Below, in pieces: positions 5,082 through 9,327 of a stretch of 9,327 bases of DNA (positions are counted from its first letter, which is position 1; each line of letters begins with the position of its first letter). Source of the DNA: Lachnospiraceae bacterium. Its GTDB lineage: Bacteria > Bacillota > Clostridia > Lachnospirales > Lachnospiraceae. A model generated the notes under the pieces. It made no database searches and had not been told where the DNA came from. It worked only from the letters and a program-made list of their open reading frames with translations. The stretch covers positions 1 to 9,327 of the forward strand of contig VSNO01000163.1 in the NCBI GenBank assembly GCA_009774375.1, given 5' to 3'. The translations under genes and the position numbers were made by a program.

Positions 5082-6218
5082 GTGAGGAGACAATTTAAGG
5101 CATTTGGTATGGTAGCAGGAGCAGCATTGGCACTGGCACTCGGACTTGCGGGGTGTGCGGAACAGGCAGGGACAGTGGGAAACGCCCCGGCTTCGCCAGT
5201 TGCAGGAAAGAAGGTTGCATATATCCTGAATATGTCGTCGAGTGAGATTTTTCAACTGTGCGCGAATCAGTGCGAGGAGACGGCTGAGAAGCTGGGGATG
5301 GAATGTGATGTATTTTTTTCCAACGGGGACGACACTGCATTCCAGAACTATATCAGCACTTGTGCGGCGGGCGGATATGACGGGATGTATCTGTCGCATG
5401 GCGGACAGGACTATTCGTACACGTTTCTCCGGTCATTGCTTGCGGAATATCCGGAGTTAAAGATCGTGACATTTGACACGCAGTTTCGCGACGCGTCGGG
5501 ACAGGTACAGGAAATAGAAGGTGTCACACAGTTCTTTCAGGATGACGCGGGTTTTGCGGAGAGTCTACTGGACTATGTCTGCAAGGAGTTGTATCCTTCC
5601 AAAGATCAGGTGAATCTGTTAAAGGTGTGGGTCGGGCCAAATTATATTGCAGCTTTTGACAGGCGGGAGACGGGGTATCAGGAGTATGAGAAGAGCGGGA
5701 AGATCCATACGCTGGAGGTGATCGGACCGACGGATTACAACAATGCCACAGCGTCCATGCACGATGTGATGAGTGCGACGTTGATGAAGTACGATACGGG
5801 TGATATAGATGCGGTATGGGTGGCGTATGATGCCTATGCCCAGGGATGCTATCAGGCATTGCGGGAGTCACAGCGCGATATTCCGCTGGTCTCGGTTGAT
5901 ATCTGCAATATGGATATCCAGTATATGCTGGAGGATGATTCGCAGTGGAAAGCCTGCGCCTGCACGGATTTCAAGGCAAACGGCGAGCAGGGGATCCGCA
6001 TTCTGGCGCTGGAACTGAACAATGAATATGAGGATATCACAGATCCGGAGACAGGGGAACAGACAAATTATATCGAGATGCCGGCATCGCTGATCACACA
6101 GGATATGCTCAGGGAGGATACAACGATCGAAACGATCTACAGTGTTGCTCCCGAAGAGTACGGCGCTGTGGAAAACTATGTCACGAACGACTGGCTGAAG
6201 GAATGCATCGGGTATTAG
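5082..6218 (+). CDS. Sugar ABC transporter substrate-binding lipoprotein (ribose/galactose type)
   Basis: The extracytoplasmic receptor of the importer encoded by this operon. The GTG start gives 378 residues: basic RRQFK, a hydrophobic core and the lipobox LAGC with Cys25 as the lipid-anchored residue, then an Ala/Gly/Pro-rich linker. The mature part follows the periplasmic-binding-protein-like sugar fold: opening strand KKVAYILNM (43-51), a GYDGMYLS strand (98-105), VWVGPNYIAAFDRRETGY (182-199) with the conserved arginine region, and VWVAYDAYAQGCYQAL (245-260), equivalent to the 'ND..A.G...AL' ligand segment of MglB/RbsB. It is longer than RbsB or MglB (about 300), with an extra C-terminal region from about 318. 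It has ten cysteines besides the lipidated one, unusual for an exported protein. The ligand is unknown. The ATPase gene starts four bases after the stop. Confidence 0.88.
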   Translation: MRRQFKAFGMVAGAALALALGLAGCAEQAGTVGNAPASPVAGKKVAYILNMSSSEIFQLCANQCEETAEKLGMECDVFFSNGDDTAFQNYISTCAAGGYDGMYLSHGGQDYSYTFLRSLLAEYPELKIVTFDTQFRDASGQVQEIEGVTQFFQDDAGFAESLLDYVCKELYPSKDQVNLLKVWVGPNYIAAFDRRETGYQEYEKSGKIHTLEVIGPTDYNNATASMHDVMSATLMKYDTGDIDAVWVAYDAYAQGCYQALRESQRDIPLVSVDICNMDIQYMLEDDSQWKACACTDFKANGEQGIRILALELNNEYEDITDPETGEQTNYIEMPASLITQDMLREDTTIETIYSVAPEEYGAVENYVTNDWLKECIGY

Positions 6219-6222
6219 GGAT

Positions 6223-7770
6223 ATGGAACAGTTTACATTTGCGGCAAAGGATATCTGTATGGATTTTCCGGGAGTGCGGGCGTTGGAACATGTGGATTTT
6301 GAGATCAGATCCGGTGAGATCCGGGCAGTGGTCGGAACAAACGGCGCCGGAAAGTCAACCCTTATGAAAATATTTTCCGGTGTGTGTCCTGATTACCGCG
6401 GTGAAATATATTGTAATCAGATAAGGTGTTTCCTGAACACACCTGCGGAGGCGGACAGGCTTGGCATCAGAACGGTGCATCAGGAGGTCGATACGGCGCT
6501 TTTCCCGGATTTTGCGGTCTATGAGAATCTGATGATGGACGATATCGTATCTCAGAGCAGCGTCAGCCTGAGATATGACCGGAAAAAACTGATGCGGTGT
6601 GCGGCGGATATTCTGACGCAGCTGGATATCCGGCTTGATCTGAGAGTGCCGGTGAGGACGCTGACACTGGCGCAGAAACAGCTTTTGCTGATCGCAAAAG
6701 AAATCCACAGGGAATGCAGGCTCCTGATTCTGGATGAGCCTACCGCGGCTCTCAGCAGGGCGGAGACGGAGAAACTGTTTCAGATGGTCAGACAGCTTGC
6801 GGAGCAGAAAGCGACAGCGGTCATCTTTATCTCACACAGGATTGCGGAGATCCTGAATATCTGTGACAGCTGCACGGTTCTGTGCAATGGCAGGGTCACG
6901 GATACCTTTCCGGTCACAAAGGATACGGGGACAAAGACGATCGTGGAGAAAATGCTCGGCGGAAACGTGTCGGGCAATGACAGAGACGGAACGTGGAAAC
7001 AATCCCGCGCCTGTGCGCGTCCTCCGGTATTGTTGGAGGTGGACGGACTGAGCGACAGGGAACAGAAGGTAAAACAGGTTTCGTTCTATATCAAAAGAGG
7101 AGAGATCGTCGGGCTGGCGGGACTTGTCGGTGCGGGGAAGACTGAGATCTGCAAGACAGTGTTCGGTGCGCGCAGAAGAGGAGCTGGTACGATACGGGTG
7201 GATGGAACCGAAGTCAATCTGAAAAATCCGGCAGAGGCAGTCAGGCATGGCATAGCATTGGTGCCGGAGGAACGGCGCAGGGAAGGGATTTTTGCGGCGG
7301 AAAATATCGCGTTTCATCTCAGTGCGGCAAGTCTGGGTACATTCTGCAGATTTTCGTTCGTAAACAGGGATAAGATCGCGGCGCACGCGTCCGGTCTGAT
7401 CAAAAAGCTGGGTGTTGTGTGTCGGGACGCACGGCAGCCAGTGAGGCTTTTGTCCGGCGGAAACCAGCAGAAGGTGGTTATAGGGAAATGGATCGCGGCG
7501 GAGAGTGACATCTATCTGTTTGACGAGCCGATGCAGGGAGTCGATGTGGGGGCGAAGCAGGAGTTGTTTGCGCTGATCCGGGAATTGGCAGAGAAAGGGG
7601 CGGCTGTGCTTTACGCTTCATGCGATGTCTCGGAGCTTCTGTCAGTGACAGACCGGATCTATACGCTCTATGACGGCAGAATCACTGCGGAGCTTGACAC
7701 ACAGGAGACAAACGAGAAGGAATTAACGTACTATGTCATAAATGATATAACGGAGGGTAGCGATGCGTAA
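6223..7770 (+). CDS. Sugar ABC transporter ATPase, two-domain RbsA/MglA type
   Basis: A 515-residue cytoplasmic ATPase with two fused nucleotide-binding domains, the size and layout of RbsA/MglA; it would power import with the permease encoded next. Domain 1: Walker A GTNGAGKST (38-46), Q-loop Gln87, signature-like LTLAQKQ (147-153), Walker B LLILDEP (167-173), switch His205. Domain 2: Walker A GLVGAGKT (300-307), signature LSGGNQQK (410-417), Walker B IYLFDEP (430-436), and ASCDVSE in place of a switch histidine, as is usual in the family. Domain 2 keeps Lys306 where many RbsA/MglA proteins have Arg, so it may bind nucleotide more normally. The ATG at 6223 is four bases after the previous stop with only a weak GGG purine run, suggesting translational coupling. 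Its last 8 bases overlap the permease gene. Confidence 0.93.
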   Translation: MEQFTFAAKDICMDFPGVRALEHVDFEIRSGEIRAVVGTNGAGKSTLMKIFSGVCPDYRGEIYCNQIRCFLNTPAEADRLGIRTVHQEVDTALFPDFAVYENLMMDDIVSQSSVSLRYDRKKLMRCAADILTQLDIRLDLRVPVRTLTLAQKQLLLIAKEIHRECRLLILDEPTAALSRAETEKLFQMVRQLAEQKATAVIFISHRIAEILNICDSCTVLCNGRVTDTFPVTKDTGTKTIVEKMLGGNVSGNDRDGTWKQSRACARPPVLLEVDGLSDREQKVKQVSFYIKRGEIVGLAGLVGAGKTEICKTVFGARRRGAGTIRVDGTEVNLKNPAEAVRHGIALVPEERRREGIFAAENIAFHLSAASLGTFCRFSFVNRDKIAAHASGLIKKLGVVCRDARQPVRLLSGGNQQKVVIGKWIAAESDIYLFDEPMQGVDVGAKQELFALIRELAEKGAAVLYASCDVSELLSVTDRIYTLYDGRITAELDTQETNEKELTYYVINDITEGSDA

Positions 7771-8746
7771 GATTCAGGATAAAGGAGTAGGTGGTTTTCT
7801 GCTGGACTGGTCGGCAGTGATCGCCGTGATTTTGAGCATTTTGTTTTTTACTTTTTATACAGGCGCTTCTTTTCTTTCACCTGCAAATCTGACGAACATT
7901 CTGCGCTCGATGTCGATCACGACGATCCTGGCAGTCGCTATGACAGTCACACTTGCCTGTGACGGGTTTGACATGTCCGCGTGCACGCTGGCGAGCTGTT
8001 CAGGGTATGTGTTTATGGCATGTTATCTGTGGTATGGGATGAGTCTGCCGCTGTCAGCGGCGGTCTGTGTGGTGTTCACGATGACGGCGTATCTGCTGAC
8101 ACTGTTTTTGATTCTTGTCTGCCGGATCCCGGATATGCTTGCGACCTGCGCACTGATGTTCATTCATCAGGGACTGGGGCAGTGGTTTACCGGCGGAGGT
8201 GCGATCTCTGCGGGAATGCGGCTTCCGGGAGGTGCAGTGCCAAAAAGAATGTCCTTTGAAACAGATTTTGTGGCGATCGGCCAGGCGCCGTGGATCATTT
8301 TGATCATGTTTGCGTGTGTTCTGCTGGCGCATATTTTTTTGCAGCACACGAAGCAGGGAACATTTTTATACGCGATCGGCTCCAACAAAACGGCGGCGGC
8401 TCTGTCGGGGATTCCGGTGGGACGCTACCGCTTTCTTGCAGGGATGATCACAGCTGTGTTCATCGCGGTCGGAGCGATGGTTGTGTGTTCGAGAAACACG
8501 GCGGCGCAGCTCTGTGGCTGCGACAATTACCTGATGCCGTCACTGGCGGCAGTGTTTGTGGGGAGGTCTGTCGGCGGCAGGGAGAAGCCTACTGCGCTGG
8601 GGACAGTACTTGGCGCAGGTCTGATCGTAATACTGGAAAACGGGCTGACACTGTGCGCGGTTCCGTACTATATACTCCCGGCGGTGAAGGGGGGAGTGCT
8701 GGCAGCGGCGCTCGCAGCGGTCTATCTGCCAAAACGCGCGGGGTGA
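7763..8746 (+). CDS. Sugar ABC transporter permease (RbsC type)
   Basis: A 327-residue, very hydrophobic inner-membrane protein of the BPD_transp_2/RbsC family, likely working as a homodimer because only one permease gene is present. Several membrane segments are visible, including about 17-34, 50-66, 77-91, 97-120, 177-194, 225-242, 279-297 and 305-322. The cytoplasmic ATPase-contact motif is YAIGSNKTAAALSGIPVGRYR (203-223). The GGIDLSVG motif typical of RbsC is altered to CDGFDMSAC (66-74), which may mark a different ligand branch. The ATG at 7763 has GGAGGG 5 bases upstream, and the gene overlaps the ATPase stop by 8 bases, so the two are tightly coupled. Twelve cysteines are present, echoing the Cys-rich binding protein. 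The substrate is probably a sugar; the identity is open. Confidence 0.9.
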   Translation: MRKIQDKGVGGFLLDWSAVIAVILSILFFTFYTGASFLSPANLTNILRSMSITTILAVAMTVTLACDGFDMSACTLASCSGYVFMACYLWYGMSLPLSAAVCVVFTMTAYLLTLFLILVCRIPDMLATCALMFIHQGLGQWFTGGGAISAGMRLPGGAVPKRMSFETDFVAIGQAPWIILIMFACVLLAHIFLQHTKQGTFLYAIGSNKTAAALSGIPVGRYRFLAGMITAVFIAVGAMVVCSRNTAAQLCGCDNYLMPSLAAVFVGRSVGGREKPTALGTVLGAGLIVILENGLTLCAVPYYILPAVKGGVLAAALAAVYLPKRAG

Positions 8747-8804
8747 AAAGAAAATGTAGTGGTCAGAAATTTTAAGAAGTAATAAACATAACTGAACTTT
8801 GGTA

Positions 8805-8818
8805 CTGCCTGCAGGCAG
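8805..8818. repeat. 14-base perfect palindrome after the permease gene
   Basis: CTGCCTGCAGGCAG reads the same on both strands and lies 58 bases after the permease stop. With a minimal loop it could form a small hairpin in the operon's 3' tail; as DNA it could bind a dimeric protein. It has no T run, so it is not the terminator. Confidence 0.55.
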
Positions 8819-8898
8819 AGTATTGTAATGATCAAGGCATGAAAGCAGAAGTGCCGCTATCTGTGCGCTTGTATGGTATGTGCCAATCAGTTTATCAT

Positions 8899-8926
8899 AA
8901 ATCACAGCCGTACGGCTGTGATTTTT
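8899..8926 (+). terminator. Palindromic terminator of the sugar ABC operon
   Basis: A 26-base perfect palindrome (8899-8924) centred on GTAC forms an 11-base stem, AAATCACAGCC with GGCTGTGATTT, around a GTAC loop. T8922-T8926 form a U run in the transcript. It lies about 150 bases after the permease stop. On the minus strand the stem is followed by TTTAT, so weaker termination in that direction is also possible. Confidence 0.88.
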
Positions 8927-8958
8927 ATCATAGGAATCATATTTTCCAACATCGTCAT
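8902..8958 (-). CDS. Possible 18-residue peptide encoded across the terminator palindrome
   Basis: The minus-strand frame reads MTMLENMIPMIKITAVRL and stops at TGA. GGAAGGAG (8966-8973) lies 7 bases before the ATG at 8958, as strong a ribosome site as those of the large genes here, and a consensus extended -10 lies about 60 bases upstream. The last third (KITAVRL) and the stop are encoded by the palindrome that terminates the opposing ABC operon. The TGA overlaps a GTG (8905) opening a longer minus-strand frame that soon becomes antisense to the permease gene. The layout looks like a leader peptide with an attenuator, but no normal downstream gene is present. It could be a functional small peptide, the remnant of a lost gene's leader, or an antisense transcript. 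The family is not recognised. Confidence 0.4.
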   Translation of the reverse strand: MTMLENMIPMIKITAVRL

Positions 8959-9018
8959 GGCATTACTCCTTCCCGTCTGATTATGGTATCGTGGTTATTA
9001 TGTCGTACCTATGTCCAT

Positions 9019-9027
9019 ATTATAGCA
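9019..9027 (-). promoter_or_regulatory. Consensus extended -10 promoter on the minus strand
   Basis: TGCTATAAT on the minus strand is a perfect extended -10. The -35 position, 17 bases upstream, reads TATCTG and is poor. Transcription would begin near 9012 and run left into the 18-codon frame and the terminator palindrome, converging on the ABC operon. Confidence 0.5.
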
Positions 9028-9061
9028 TCTTATTTATCAAACAGATACATTTGTTCTTTAT

Positions 9062-9259
9062 TTATATCTTTTTCTCCATATCCCTAATATAGTACGCAGG
9101 CAGCGGAGGGAGAAACCACCGTAACGATATGCTCCTGCTGAAGATTCCCTCTGAAGATTCCCGACAGAATACCTTGACGCCAATTACGCCAGTCTCTTCA
9201 ACAGTAACTGCACTTGTATGGTGGCTGCAAAGACTTTCCTGGGTAATGAAGAGCAGCAT
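9062..9259 (-). other. Doubtful 65-codon minus-strand frame
   Basis: An open frame starting MLLFITQESLCSHH and ending DMEKKI. It has no Shine-Dalgarno before the ATG, no recognised domain, and it contains a 13-base duplication that does not preserve frame. An extended -10 like sequence (TGCTATAAG, 9280-9288 on the minus strand) lies just upstream. The plus strand is also open here in one frame. It is recorded as a possible degenerate gene or noncoding transcript. The 8959-9327 stretch otherwise holds only the minus-strand promoter-like elements and no convincing gene. Confidence 0.2.
9138..9163. repeat. 13-base tandem duplication
   Basis: Two adjacent 13-base units, CTGAAGATTCCCT (9138-9150) and CTGAAGATTCCCG (9151-9163), differ only in the last base. 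Since 13 is not a multiple of three, the duplication would shift any reading frame, which argues that this stretch is not under coding constraint. Confidence 0.8.
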
Positions 9260-9327
9260 GCATAAAGAGTTCTATTTATCTTATAGCAATTTATATGATT
9301 GATGAAATCATCAGACATGATATATTG

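Noticed and set aside
6832..7386. 184-codon minus-strand open frame
   Set aside because: It is a shadow of the ATPase gene with no ribosome site or domain.
8290..8775. 161-codon plus-strand frame in the permease region
   Set aside because: It is a shadow of the permease frame, which has the membrane segments and the conserved ATPase-contact motif.
8839..9087. 82-codon plus-strand frame downstream of the permease
   Set aside because: It reads through the terminator palindrome, has AAGG only one base before the ATG, and shows no domain.
1..9327. CRISPR array, tRNA, rRNA, insertion sequence or defence system
   Set aside because: No regularly spaced repeats, tRNA-like cloverleaf, rRNA stretch, transposase or terminal inverted repeats were seen.

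Overview
The window looks like part of a chromosome from a Lachnospiraceae-type gut anaerobe (Clostridia). The signs are mid-GC DNA, strong AGGAGG-type ribosome binding sites, short intergenic gaps, a CoA-transferase of the butyrate-producer type, a galactokinase of the Firmicutes 'NHTDH' type and a ribose-type ABC transporter. The assignment is by resemblance only. The left edge starts with a 19-base C run that looks like a contig-end artefact.

Region 1 (31-931): one minus-strand gene for a 218-residue protein with two MshEN-like (c-di-GMP-binding type) motifs. Its C-terminal end may be incomplete next to the poly-C edge. A divergent intergenic region with a candidate promoter on each strand separates it from the rest.

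Region 2 (932-4829): a plus-strand cluster. It encodes a small membrane-anchored coiled-coil protein with about 19-residue repeats, a But/4-hydroxybutyrate-type CoA-transferase, a Fes-like serine esterase overlapping it by four bases, and a galactokinase-family GHMP kinase with an altered sugar-binding signature. The kinase may have its own promoter at the end of the esterase gene. A clear intrinsic terminator closes the cluster. The genes share an operon layout, but no single pathway joining them is evident.

Region 3 (4830-5081): about 250 noncoding bases with two further hairpins, one of them nested, then an extended -10 promoter flanked by an 11-base direct repeat that could be an operator.

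Region 4 (5082-8926): a complete three-gene ribose/galactose-type sugar ABC importer (lipoprotein binding protein, double-domain ATPase, permease). It is tightly packed and ends in a long palindromic terminator. It lies next to the sugar kinase, but a terminator separates the two, so a shared substrate is only a guess.

Region 5 (8747-9327): an AT-rich stretch with no ordinary gene. On the minus strand it holds a consensus extended -10 promoter, a strong Shine-Dalgarno and an 18-codon open frame whose end is encoded by the ABC-operon terminator palindrome. This is the most unusual small-scale feature here. Farther right is a doubtful 65-codon minus-strand frame containing a 13-base tandem duplication.
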